Notes under the pieces: model-generated
Databases searched by the model: none
Told to the model about the DNA's origin: nothing
Seen by the model: only the letters and a program-made list of their open reading frames with translations
Assembly (NCBI RefSeq): GCF_001570485.1
Contig: NZ_BCTA01000072.1
Coordinates: forward strand, 1 to 64,000
Direction of reading: 5' to 3'
From: Mycolicibacterium novocastrense
Lineage (GTDB): Bacteria > Actinomycetota > Actinomycetes > Mycobacteriales > Mycobacteriaceae
Length of the DNA stretch: 64,000 nt
Position numbers and translations under genes: made by a program
Shown here: positions 16,292 through 24,264 of the stretch, one piece after another
Numbering within the stretch: position 1 is the stretch's first letter
Layout of the letters: every line of letters starts with the position of its first letter

Positions 16292-18488
16292 CGGCGAACC
16301 GGCGCAGCCGAAGGCTGTTGCTCACGACGAACACCGAACTGAATGCCATCGCCGCACCGGCGATCATCGGGTTCAACAACCCGGCCGCCGCCAACGGCAA
16401 CGCTGCGACGTTGTAGGCGAACGCCCAGAACAGGTTTCCCTTGATCGTTGCCAGCGTCCTGCGCGACAGGCGGATCGCGTCGGGGACCGCGTTCAGGTCG
16501 TCGCGCACCAACGTCAGATCGCTGGCCTCGATCGCGACGTCGGTGCCGCTGCCCATCGCGAGTCCCAGGTCGGCCTGAGCCAGCGCCGCGGCGTCGTTGA
16601 CGCCGTCGCCGACCATCGCGACCACCTTGCCCTCTGCCTGCAGGCGCTGCACCGCGTCCACCTTGTCCTGCGGCAGTACTTCGGCGACGACCTCGTCGAT
16701 GCCCACCTCGGCGGCGATGGTGCGGGCCGCGGCCTCGTTGTCGCCGGTCACCATGATCGGTTTCAGGCCCAGCGCACGAAGCCGCGAGATCGCTTGGGGT
16801 GACGTCGGTTTGATCGCATCGGCCACCACCAGCACCCCGCGGGCCGCGCCGTCCCATCCGGCGACGACAGCGGTGCGCCCTTGTGACTGCGCCTGTCGGA
16901 CCGTGGCTTTCAAGGATTCGGGAAGCTGGTGCGACGACAGCAGCCGTTGCCGTCCGACGGTCACGTCGCGGCCCCCGATCCGCCCGCGCACCCCGAGGCC
17001 GCGCAGGTTGGTGAAGTCTTCAACCGACGGCAGCTCACCGAGCTTGTCCCGGGCGCCCCTCACGATCGCCCTCGCGATCGGATGCTCGGAACCGTCCTCG
17101 ACCGCGCCCGCCATCCGCAGCACGTCGTCGGACTGTTCACCGTCTGCGGCCACGACATCGATCAACGTCATCCTGCCGGTGGTGATGGTCCCCGTCTTGT
17201 CCAACACGATGGTGTCGACGCGGCGGGTCGACTCCAACACCTCCGGCCCCTTGATCAAGATGCCCAGCTGCGCGCCGCGTCCGGTGCCGACCATCAGCGC
17301 GGTCGGCGTCGCCAGCCCCAGCGCGCACGGGCACGCGATGATCAGCACCGCCACCGCGGCGGTGAAAGCGGTCGCGACCGATCCGCCGGTGCCCAACCAG
17401 AAGCCCAGAGTCGCAACCGACAAGGCGATCACGATCGGCACGAAAACACCCGAGATCCTGTCGGCCAGCCGCTGCGCGTCCGCCTTCCCGCTCTGGGCGT
17501 CCTCGACCAGTCGCGCCATCTGGGCGAGCTGCGTGTCGGTCCCAATCCGCTTGGCCCGCACTACCAGTCGGCCGTCGACGTTGACCGTCGCACCCACGAC
17601 CTCGTCACCGGGCCCGACGTCCACCGGAACCGCCTCGCCGGTGAGCATCGACGCATCCACCGCCGAGGCACCCTCGATGACCACACCGTCGGCGGCGATC
17701 TTCTCACCGGGCCGCACCACGAATTCGTCGCCGACACCGAGCTGGTCGATCGGGATCCGTTGTTCGCCGGTCTTTCTGCGGACCACGACGTCCTTGGCGC
17801 CCAGCTCCAACAGTGCGCGCAACGCCGCGCCGGCGCGCCGCTTGGAGCGCGCTTCGAAATACCGCCCGGCCAGGATGAACGTCGTGACCCCCGCAGCGAC
17901 CTCGAAGTACACGCTGCCCGAACCGTCGGTGCGTGAGAGCGTCAGCTCGAAGCCGTGCGTCATCCCCGGGGTGCCTGCGGTGCCCCAGAACAGCGCGTAG
18001 ACCGACCATCCCAGCGCGGCGAGCGTGCCCATCGAGATCAGCGTGTCCATGGTGGCGCTGCCGTGGCGCAGGTTCGCCCACGCCGCACGGTGGAACGGCC
18101 ACGCCCCCCACACCACGACCGGCGCCGTCAACGTCAGCGAGAGCCACTGCCAATTCGTGAACTGCAGGGCGGGGATCATCGCCATCGCGATCACCGGAAC
18201 ACTCAGGGCGAGTGAGACCAGCAGCCGGTGCCGCAGCGCGGCGGTCGGATCCTCTTCGACGACGGTGGCCTGATCGGTGGCCAGGTGTGCTTGGTAGCCG
18301 GCGTCTTCGACGGTGGCCACCAAGGTCTCCGGTGTCACGTCTGGGCTGTACTCGACGCGCGCCTTCTCGGTGGCGAAGTTGACGGTGGCCGTCACACCGT
18401 CGATCTTGTTGAGCTTGCGCTCGATTCGGTTCGCGCATGACGCGCAGGTCATACCGTCGATCGACAGCTCGATCGTGTCAGTGGCCAT
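16281..18488 (-). CDS. Copper-translocating P1B-type ATPase
   Basis: Inner-membrane Cu(I) exporter of 735 residues. An N-terminal heavy-metal domain carries MTCASC (Cys 15 and 18). It is followed by eight expected transmembrane helices, the TGEAVP actuator loop, the CPC metal site in ACPCALGLATP (about 386), the phosphorylation motif DKTGTIT (about 428), and GDGVNDAAALAQADLG. The last helices contain AYN and MAFSS, the Cu(I)-type (P1B-1) ligands. The ATG at 18488 begins just before the metal domain. It overlaps the upstream His-rich gene by 11 bases, so it is the third gene of a copper operon. Closest named relatives are mycobacterial CtpA/CtpB/CtpV; I cannot assign which. Confidence 0.92.
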   Translation of the reverse strand: MATDTIELSIDGMTCASCANRIERKLNKIDGVTATVNFATEKARVEYSPDVTPETLVATVEDAGYQAHLATDQATVVEEDPTAALRHRLLVSLALSVPVIAMAMIPALQFTNWQWLSLTLTAPVVVWGAWPFHRAAWANLRHGSATMDTLISMGTLAALGWSVYALFWGTAGTPGMTHGFELTLSRTDGSGSVYFEVAAGVTTFILAGRYFEARSKRRAGAALRALLELGAKDVVVRRKTGEQRIPIDQLGVGDEFVVRPGEKIAADGVVIEGASAVDASMLTGEAVPVDVGPGDEVVGATVNVDGRLVVRAKRIGTDTQLAQMARLVEDAQSGKADAQRLADRISGVFVPIVIALSVATLGFWLGTGGSVATAFTAAVAVLIIACPCALGLATPTALMVGTGRGAQLGILIKGPEVLESTRRVDTIVLDKTGTITTGRMTLIDVVAADGEQSDDVLRMAGAVEDGSEHPIARAIVRGARDKLGELPSVEDFTNLRGLGVRGRIGGRDVTVGRQRLLSSHQLPESLKATVRQAQSQGRTAVVAGWDGAARGVLVVADAIKPTSPQAISRLRALGLKPIMVTGDNEAAARTIAAEVGIDEVVAEVLPQDKVDAVQRLQAEGKVVAMVGDGVNDAAALAQADLGLAMGSGTDVAIEASDLTLVRDDLNAVPDAIRLSRRTLATIKGNLFWAFAYNVAALPLAAAGLLNPMIAGAAMAFSSVFVVSNSLRLRRFAATA

Positions 18489-19398
18489 GGCCGGCCTCCC
18501 CGTGACCGTCCGCGGTGACGTCCGGCTGTGCGGACGGATCGATCGACACGGTGAATTCGGCCGTGTGCACGACGTCGCGGTGCTGGAAATCCAGGAACAG
18601 GCGATACTGTCCCGCGCTGGGGAACGTGGTGTGGAACTCGATGGCCGGCCCCGGCGCTGTACTGGCGTCGCCGGGTCCACCCATCGGGTGCACATGCAGG
18701 TATGCGAGGTCGGCGGCCCGCAGCGCGACGAGGTGACCGTAGGCGCCCAGGTACGGCTGCAGATCGTCGACCGGGTCGCCGTTGCGGTGGACCGTCAGCG
18801 TAAGTGTCGATGCCTCACCGGCTTTCGGGGTTCCGCTGAGCGTGACGGTGTATTCGCCGACGGTCGACGACGTGTCGACCGCCGGCAGTGGCGCGGGGGA
18901 GTACGGGCCTGCGACGTGCACGTTGGCGCCGAGGGTGAGCGCGGGACCGCCGGTGGGCACGAAATCGGCGAAGACGCGGTAGTCGCCTGCGCGACTGAAA
19001 TCGACGGGAGTGCGCCACGTGCCGCGGTCATCGAGTACGGGGTGAAGGTGCTGGAAGGCGGACAGGTCGTTGCGAATTACGATCAGGTGCAACAGCTTCT
19101 CGTGAGTTTCGTCGAACTGCTTCACCGGAGTGCCGCGTCGGTCGAGGATCCTGAACTCCAGTGGCGAGGTTCGGTTCGCCGGGGGGAGCGATTGGGCCAC
19201 GTCGAGCGTGTAGCCGCTCGCGGTCACCTGTAAGCCACCGGGGGCCTCGGCGGATTGCGCACGATCGTCGTGCGCGGCGGAGTGCTGCTCTGACGCGGCA
19301 TCATTCTCGGGACCGAACGAGCGGCCGACCCACATCGATGCGGCGAACACCACCGCGAGTGCGGCGATGAACGCGGCGACGCGAGGGGCGGTTCTCAT
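18478..19398 (-). CDS. Exported His-containing protein of the copper cassette
   Basis: Membrane-anchored or secreted protein of 306 residues, with one N-terminal hydrophobic segment (about 7-27), an Asp/His linker and two beta-rich repeats of similar pattern. The first has HLIVIRNDLSAFQHLHPVL and the second LVALRAADLAYLHVHPMGG. The C-terminus ends in a His-rich tail (DGHGEAGHGH). The paired HLHP/HVHP motifs and the tail suggest extracytoplasmic copper binding. It sits between the CopZ-like gene (ATGA overlap) and the copper ATPase (11-base overlap), so tight coupling is expected. The family is poorly characterised and its role is inferred from context. Confidence 0.75.
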   Translation of the reverse strand: MRTAPRVAAFIAALAVVFAASMWVGRSFGPENDAASEQHSAAHDDRAQSAEAPGGLQVTASGYTLDVAQSLPPANRTSPLEFRILDRRGTPVKQFDETHEKLLHLIVIRNDLSAFQHLHPVLDDRGTWRTPVDFSRAGDYRVFADFVPTGGPALTLGANVHVAGPYSPAPLPAVDTSSTVGEYTVTLSGTPKAGEASTLTLTVHRNGDPVDDLQPYLGAYGHLVALRAADLAYLHVHPMGGPGDASTAPGPAIEFHTTFPSAGQYRLFLDFQHRDVVHTAEFTVSIDPSAQPDVTADGHGEAGHGH

Positions 19399-19604
19399 CA
19401 GCTCGCCAGCTGGTAGCCGGCCTCTTCCACGGCGGTCCTGATGGCGCCGGCGTCGACGGGTGCGACACTGTCGATGGTCACCGCTCCGCTGGCGACGTCC
19501 ACGTCGACCGATTTAACACCCGGGACCTCCCCGAGTTCCTCGCGCACCGATGCGGCGCAGTGTTCGCAGGTCATGCCGGTCACGGTGATGGTGGTGGTAG
19601 CCAT
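19398..19604 (-). CDS. CopZ-like copper chaperone (heavy-metal-associated domain)
   Basis: Single HMA-domain protein of 68 residues, with the metal-binding MTCEHCAASV (Cys 13 and 16) and the usual ferredoxin-like length. It should carry Cu(I) in the cytoplasm and deliver it to the ATPase encoded two genes downstream. It is the first gene of the copper operon, and its stop overlaps the next start (ATGA). The CsoR/RicR-like operator begins 17 bases upstream of its ATG, so copper induction is expected. Confidence 0.9.
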   Translation of the reverse strand: MATTTITVTGMTCEHCAASVREELGEVPGVKSVDVDVASGAVTIDSVAPVDAGAIRTAVEEAGYQLAS

Positions 19605-19620
19605 GACGCCAGCGTACCTG

Positions 19621-19637
19621 ATACCCCCTAGGGGTAT
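19621..19637. promoter_or_regulatory. CsoR/RicR-type copper operator
   Basis: ATACCCC-CTA-GGGGTAT has perfect 7-base inverted arms and matches the TACCC/GGGTA pattern bound by CsoR-family copper repressors. It lies 17 bases upstream of the CopZ-like start and 55 bases upstream of the divergent dtd start. No csoR or ricR gene is in the window, so the repressor acts in trans. Confidence 0.78.
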
Positions 19638-19691
19638 CTACCGGGTGTGCTGCCCGACTGCTGCTCGACGACCATGGCAGCATCGGCGCAC

Positions 19692-20123
19692 ATGCGAGTT
19701 CTCGCCCAACGGGTCACTTCCGCGTCCGTCACCGTGGATGGCGAGGTCGTCGGGGCGATCCGGCCCGACGGCCAGGGCCTGCTCGCGCTGGTCGGCGTGA
19801 CGCACGACGACGACGCGGTCACGGCTCGGCGAATGGCCGAAAAGCTCTGGCAGCTGCGGATTCTCGACGACGAGAAGTCCGCGTCGGACGTCGGCGCCCC
19901 GATCCTGGTGGTCAGCCAGTTCACCCTGTACGCGAACACCGCCAAGGGCCGGCGGCCGGCGTGGAACGCGGCCGCGCCGCGCGCGACCGCCGAGCCATTG
20001 GTCAGCGCGTTCGCCGATGCGCTGAGCGACCTGGGGGCGTCGGTGGCGACCGGCGTCTTCGGCGCGCACATGCAGGTTGCGCTGGTCAACGACGGCCCGG
20101 TGACGGTGCTGCTCGAGCTGTGA
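19692..20123 (+). CDS. dtd: D-aminoacyl-tRNA deacylase
   Basis: Cytosolic proofreading enzyme of 143 residues that hydrolyses D-aminoacyl-tRNAs (and glycyl-tRNA-Ala mischarges). Both family signatures are present: SQFTLYANTAKGRRPAW (from residue 75) and the cross-subunit strand NDGPVTVLLEL at the C-terminus. The ATG at 19692 gives the exact family length and the conserved MRVLAQRVTSASV start. The gene is divergent from the copper operon and may share its intergenic region, though a copper link is not expected. It ends directly against the AIM24 gene on the other strand. Confidence 0.93.
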   Translation: MRVLAQRVTSASVTVDGEVVGAIRPDGQGLLALVGVTHDDDAVTARRMAEKLWQLRILDDEKSASDVGAPILVVSQFTLYANTAKGRRPAWNAAAPRATAEPLVSAFADALSDLGASVATGVFGAHMQVALVNDGPVTVLLEL

Positions 20124-21008
20124 CTATGCGGTGGCCACCGGCGGTGCGCCCTCCGAGGGCTGCACGATCACGAACCCCTGCCCGTGGAACGCGACCTGAA
20201 TCGCCTCGCCGGAGCCGCGGCCGATCAGCGCGCCGGCCTTGAAGCTGGTCTTGAGCTGGGTCTGCAGATTCGCCGACCAGGCCACCACCGCGTTGGTGTC
20301 GGCGAACGTCGGCGCTTCGACGGCGTTGAGCACGACCGGCGGACCGTCGGTTGTCAGCGCCACCCAACCGGTTCCGCGCAGCGTGGTGTTGAACAGGCCG
20401 CCGGTCGCGATGCTGCCGCCCCGCACGCGCTCGATGTTCCAGTTCAGGTTCGACGAGAACGCCAGCACGTTCTTCCCGCTGATTGACAACCCGGAGTTGG
20501 TCAGCTGCAGCAGATGCACGTCGTAGCCGCGCTCGGCGAGAAAGACATCGCCCTGACCCTGACAGCGCATCAGCGGCAGACCCTCGCCGGTCAGCGCCTT
20601 CTTGATGAACTTCGAGGCGCCGCCGCCCTCGAACGCGAAGTCGACGTTGCCCTGGTAGGCCACCATCGAACCCTGCCGCGCCATGAACGGCTCCCCGAGG
20701 CGCACCCGCAACATCTTGGTGTTCTGGTTGGCGATGGCCTTGGCCTCTTTCTCGCTGAACCGGCCGTCCACCAGATCGCCGCTGATGCCTCCGAAGCCGT
20801 CGCCGGCCGGCTGCCCGACCGCCATCGCCTGGCCGCCGGCACCCTGCTGTGGCGGAGGTTGGGGCGCCGGGGGAGGTCCGCCGAGCGGCGCTGTGCCGAC
20901 CCGACCCTGATGCGACACCTGGTCGGTCCAGTTGTGCCCGTCCCACCAGCGGTACTCGAAGCGACCTTCGGGATCGGGTCGCCAGCTTCCGTTGTTCGGT
21001 GCTGTCAT
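20124..21008 (-). CDS. AIM24-family protein with N-terminal DUF2510 domain
   Basis: Protein of 294 residues. A DUF2510 motif (WRPDPEGRFEYRWWDGHNWT, about 9-28) is followed by a Pro/Gly/Gln-rich linker (about 40-65) and an AIM24 beta-helix domain (about 75-285, with GLFNTTLRGTGWVAL). AIM24 is a mitochondrial biogenesis factor in yeast; the bacterial proteins lack a defined role. The start ATG at 21008 follows a TACTTT element by 7 bases on the minus strand, so it is probably leaderless. It faces dtd tail to tail without a gap. Confidence 0.85.
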   Translation of the reverse strand: MTAPNNGSWRPDPEGRFEYRWWDGHNWTDQVSHQGRVGTAPLGGPPPAPQPPPQQGAGGQAMAVGQPAGDGFGGISGDLVDGRFSEKEAKAIANQNTKMLRVRLGEPFMARQGSMVAYQGNVDFAFEGGGASKFIKKALTGEGLPLMRCQGQGDVFLAERGYDVHLLQLTNSGLSISGKNVLAFSSNLNWNIERVRGGSIATGGLFNTTLRGTGWVALTTDGPPVVLNAVEAPTFADTNAVVAWSANLQTQLKTSFKAGALIGRGSGEAIQVAFHGQGFVIVQPSEGAPPVATA

Positions 21009-21103
21009 GGCCTACAAAGTAATCGGACGGCCCCGGTGCGGTGAGGCACTTTGGCACTGATCCATCCCGCCCGGAACCGCTCGGCGGCTGGCATTCTTGT
21101 GCC

Positions 21104-21307
21104 ATGGCAAAGGAAATCGACCGGGTGCGGGCGCAGAGCGCCTTCGCGGTCCTCAAGCAGCATCCGGGCATGGTGCTCTTCGTCGCCTCGCCTGCTCTCA
21201 TCGCGGTCGGCCTGGTGTGGTGGTTGGTCAGCCCGACCCTGGCCGTGCTGCTGGTGATCGCTGCCATCGTCGGCGGCGGCGCCGTTCTCCTGCGCAAGCG
21301 GGGCTGA
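21104..21307 (+). CDS. Small two-helix membrane protein
   Basis: Protein of 67 residues with a basic N-terminus (MAKEIDRVRAQ), two hydrophobic segments (about 23-42 and 44-61) and an RKRG tail, hence two membrane helices with both ends likely cytoplasmic. It is divergent from the AIM24 gene (95-base gap). The function is unknown. The start ATG at 21104 is chosen because the in-frame upstream extension is not hydrophobic or conserved-looking. Confidence 0.6.
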   Translation: MAKEIDRVRAQSAFAVLKQHPGMVLFVASPALIAVGLVWWLVSPTLAVLLVIAAIVGGGAVLLRKRG

Positions 21308-21340
21308 CCCTTCCGGCCTGGTATCGGCGGTGACCTGGAG

Positions 21341-21359
21341 CGTTCGCTGTCGGCGAACG
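21341..21359 (+). terminator. Hairpin after the small membrane protein gene
   Basis: CGTTCGC (21341-21347) pairs perfectly with GCGAACG (21353-21359) across a 5-base loop, 34 bases after the stop codon. No U-run follows. It may be a weak terminator or a structure upstream of the next gene. Confidence 0.35.
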
Positions 21360-21397
21360 GACGCCAGTTGCGCCTGTAACGGTGTAAGCATGTAATC

Positions 21398-21964
21398 ATG
21401 CGACACAATATTCATGGCCGGCGCCGCCAGGGCGGCTGGCAACAGGCTCAGCAGCCCGACGCGGGCGACGCCGCCGACTGGTTCGCCGGCCGGCTTCCCG
21501 AGGAGTGGTTCGCCGAAGACCCGACGGTGGTCGTCGACCGCGAGGAGATCACCGTCATCGGTCGCCTCGCAGACCCCGACGGCGGCGAGAGCGAAGCACG
21601 CGCATCCGGACGGGCCGCGCGCTTCCGTGAGGAAACCCGGGCCGAACGCATGCGCATCGCCGACGAGGCGCAGGCGCGCTACGGCCGCAAGGTCGCCTGG
21701 GGCATCGACATCGGGGCGCCGGGCGCCGACAACCATGAGCGAATCATGTTCACCAATTTGGCCGTTCCGGTGATGACGCGACTGCGCCAACCCGAACGTC
21801 AGGTGCTCGACACGCTGGTCGACGCGGGTGTGGCACGGTCACGCTCGGATGCACTGGTGTGGTCGGTGCGGCTGGTCGGCGAACACGCCGAGGAGTGGCT
21901 GGGCAAGCTGCGCGAGGCGATGCGCAACGTTGACGAACTGCGCGCCGAGGGACCCAACCTCTAG
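21398..21964 (+). CDS. Conserved actinobacterial protein of unknown function
   Basis: Soluble protein of 188 residues, rich in Arg, Glu and Trp. The N-terminal part (WFAGRLPEEWFAEDPTVVVDREEITVIGRL) looks like a small alpha/beta domain, followed by a charged helical stretch. The C-terminal 65 residues (VPVMTRLRQPERQVLDTLVDAGVARSRSDALVW) resemble a helical, possibly ribbon-helix-helix-like fold. I recognise no enzyme motif. The gene ends at the start of a 54-bp duplication. Confidence 0.62.
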   Translation: MRHNIHGRRRQGGWQQAQQPDAGDAADWFAGRLPEEWFAEDPTVVVDREEITVIGRLADPDGGESEARASGRAARFREETRAERMRIADEAQARYGRKVAWGIDIGAPGADNHERIMFTNLAVPVMTRLRQPERQVLDTLVDAGVARSRSDALVWSVRLVGEHAEEWLGKLREAMRNVDELRAEGPNL

Positions 21965-21969
21965 CTCGT

Positions 21970-22084
21970 CGCGTCGGCCTCCTCAACGCGGCTCGTGCCT
22001 CGCCGCTTGATCGTCGCCCGACGTGGTTTTCGCGTCGGCCTCCTCAACGCGGCTCGTGCCTCGCCGCTTGATCGTCGCCCGACG
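21970..22084. repeat. Perfect 54-bp direct repeat, two copies
   Basis: Positions 21970-22023 and 22031-22084 are identical over 54 bases and are separated by 7 bases. The second copy contains the last codons and stop of the molybdopterin oxidoreductase (stop at 22044). The first lies entirely in the intergenic gap, so it is a duplicated gene end. The flanks differ on both sides, indicating a recent tandem duplication. Confidence 0.92.
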
Positions 22085-24248
22085 AAATCAGCTCCACGCC
22101 AACGTATTGCGAACTCAACGCCGAGGTCTGGGACAGCGGGTCCACCGGCGCGCCCTCGACCAGCAGGTTGCGGTTCACGCCGTAGGAGATCGGATTGCTG
22201 TCCCCGCGTGGGTCGAAAACGCGTGAGCCCCAACCGTGATCGATGATGACCACTCCTTCACGCGGGCGGTCGTCCACCATCGCCGTCAACTCGACCGCGC
22301 CGACGGGGGAGAAGACCCTGACGAGGTCGCCGTCGCTCACCCCGAGTTCGGCCGCGTCCTTCGGGTGAATGATCACGTCGTTGCCCTTACCGGCGGGATG
22401 CAGTCCGGGTAACTCGTTGAGCCAGGAGTTCATCGAGTGCCGGTGCCTGCGGTTGGCCAGCTGGAACGGATAGCCGACCGGTGCGGCGGGAAGCGGGTCG
22501 GCGAGCAGCTCGCGGGCCCGCGCGACGAACTCGGGCGGCGCGGCGTGCACCTTCTTGTCGTCGGTCCTCAACGCGTCCCGGAAATGCCCGAACTCGCGGG
22601 GGCCCAACACCCAGCCGTGCGGGTGAGATATGACGTCTCGCCATTTGATCCTGCGCCCGTTGATCTTTCGTGAGGTCGCCACGACCAGGCGGTCGATCCA
22701 GTGCGGGCCGAACTCCAAGGCCGGCTTGCCGACCATGCGCGCCGCGGCACGGGTCGCCTTGATGAATCCGTTGAGGCCCTTGGCGCGAAACAGCGGTCTG
22801 CGCATCGCGATCGCGAGGTCGGTGAAGATGCGCCACTCCTGCCGCACACCCGGCGGCGGCTCGACGGCCTTGGCGCCGTACTGCAGATACGGCTCGTCGT
22901 GCATGTTGCTGGTGAACGCGAGCAGGTCGTTGCGCTCGAGCCAATGGGCCGCGGGCAGCAGCCAGTGCGCATGGCGGTGACTCTCCCGCTGGACGAAGTC
23001 GATCGCGACGAGCAGGTCCAGATCGGCCAGCGCGCGGTCCAGCTTGTCGCCGTCGGGGCCGGAGACCACGGGGTTGCCGCAGTTGATCAGCAGCGCGCGG
23101 ATCTGACCGTGGCCCGGTGTGGTGATCTCGTCGGGCAGCTCGCTGAGTGCGTGTGCGCCGGCGACCATTTCGCGGCCCAGCAGCCGACTGTAGTGTGGCT
23201 TGGCCTTGACCATCGCCGACATCCGGATGGCGTCGACGTAGCCGGGTTCGAAGCGGCGTCCACCGGGCCGGTCCATGCGTCCGGTGATCACGTTGAGCAC
23301 ATGGCCCAGCCATTCGGCGACGGTGCCCGCCATGTGCAGCGATACCCCGGTTCGGGTCACCAGCATGGCCCCGCGCGCCGCGGCGAAATCGCGGGCCACC
23401 CGCTCGATCTGGTCGCGGGGAATGTCGCAGCGGGCGGCTAGATCGTCGAGATCGGCGTCGGCGACCAGCGCACGGAGGTCGTCGACGCCGGTGGCCAGTT
23501 CCGCGCAGTCCTGCCGATGTTCGAGACGCTCGTCCAGGATGACCTTCACCATCGCCAACAGCAGCGCCCAGTCCTGTCCGGGGCGCACCGCGAGGTGCAG
23601 GTCGGCCTTCTCGGCGGATTCGGTGCGCAGCGGGTCGACCACCACGATCGTCGCACCCTGTTGTTGACGTGCCATCGCGCGTCGCCACCCGCCGGGCACG
23701 CTCTCGAGCCAATTCCATGCGCTCACAGCGGGGTTGGTGCCGACCAGCAGGAAGTAGTCGCAGTTGTCGACATCGGACACCGGCACCATCAGGATCGAGC
23801 CGTACATCGCGTCCGCGACGACGTGCATCGCGTTCTGGTCCACCGAGCCCACGGCGTAGCGATTCTGGGTGCCGAGCGCGTCCAGCCAGCCGTTCATGAA
23901 GATGACGTTGGAGGAGGAGAAGCCCGCCGGGTTGCCGTAGTAGACGCCGACCGCGTCGGGTCCGCCCGCCTCGATTGCGGCGTTCATCCTGGCCGCGATG
24001 TCGGCGATGGCCTCGTCCCAGGTGGCTTCGACATAGGAATCCCCGACGCGGCGCATCGGTTGCAGGATCCGGCGCGGGTGCTCGATGAGTCGGTGCGCGG
24101 TGCGACCCTTGGCGCAGAAGTCCCGCCAGCTGTGCGGGTTCTGCTTGTCGGCGGCGATCTTGGTTACGCGGTTGTCGTCCACCGTCACCTCTAGCCCGCA
24201 GGAGGCCAGGCAGATCCGGCAGAACGTGTACACCGTTTCGCTCATCAC
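22044..24248 (-). CDS. Molybdopterin-dependent oxidoreductase (formate dehydrogenase / nitrate reductase superfamily)
   Basis: Protein of 734 residues of the DMSO-reductase superfamily. An N-terminal 4Fe-4S motif (FCRICLASCG ... FCAKGR, about residues 9-48) is followed by the molybdopterin domain (about 55-480) and the molydopterin-dinucleotide-binding domain (about 600-720). At the position where many members have Cys or Sec as Mo ligand, the sequence reads GSVDQN (about 133), so the ligand may be Ser or Asp. No twin-arginine signal is seen, so it is cytoplasmic. It begins 16 bases after the end of the ABC exporter genes on the same strand and may be co-transcribed. The substrate is unknown. 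Confidence 0.85.
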   Translation of the reverse strand: MMSETVYTFCRICLASCGLEVTVDDNRVTKIAADKQNPHSWRDFCAKGRTAHRLIEHPRRILQPMRRVGDSYVEATWDEAIADIAARMNAAIEAGGPDAVGVYYGNPAGFSSSNVIFMNGWLDALGTQNRYAVGSVDQNAMHVVADAMYGSILMVPVSDVDNCDYFLLVGTNPAVSAWNWLESVPGGWRRAMARQQQGATIVVVDPLRTESAEKADLHLAVRPGQDWALLLAMVKVILDERLEHRQDCAELATGVDDLRALVADADLDDLAARCDIPRDQIERVARDFAAARGAMLVTRTGVSLHMAGTVAEWLGHVLNVITGRMDRPGGRRFEPGYVDAIRMSAMVKAKPHYSRLLGREMVAGAHALSELPDEITTPGHGQIRALLINCGNPVVSGPDGDKLDRALADLDLLVAIDFVQRESHRHAHWLLPAAHWLERNDLLAFTSNMHDEPYLQYGAKAVEPPPGVRQEWRIFTDLAIAMRRPLFRAKGLNGFIKATRAAARMVGKPALEFGPHWIDRLVVATSRKINGRRIKWRDVISHPHGWVLGPREFGHFRDALRTDDKKVHAAPPEFVARARELLADPLPAAPVGYPFQLANRRHRHSMNSWLNELPGLHPAGKGNDVIIHPKDAAELGVSDGDLVRVFSPVGAVELTAMVDDRPREGVVIIDHGWGSRVFDPRGDSNPISYGVNRNLLVEGAPVDPLSQTSALSSQYVGVELISSGDDQAARHEPR

Positions 24249-24264
24249 CCCGAGCGTACGACGC

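Noticed and set aside
19647..19691. Cys-containing leader peptide upstream of dtd
   Set aside because: The Cys-Cys codons are in frame with dtd without a stop, so no separate small reading frame exists there.
21970..22084. CRISPR-like array
   Set aside because: Only two copies of a 54-base unit with a 7-base gap, and one copy is the end of a gene. This is a tandem duplication.
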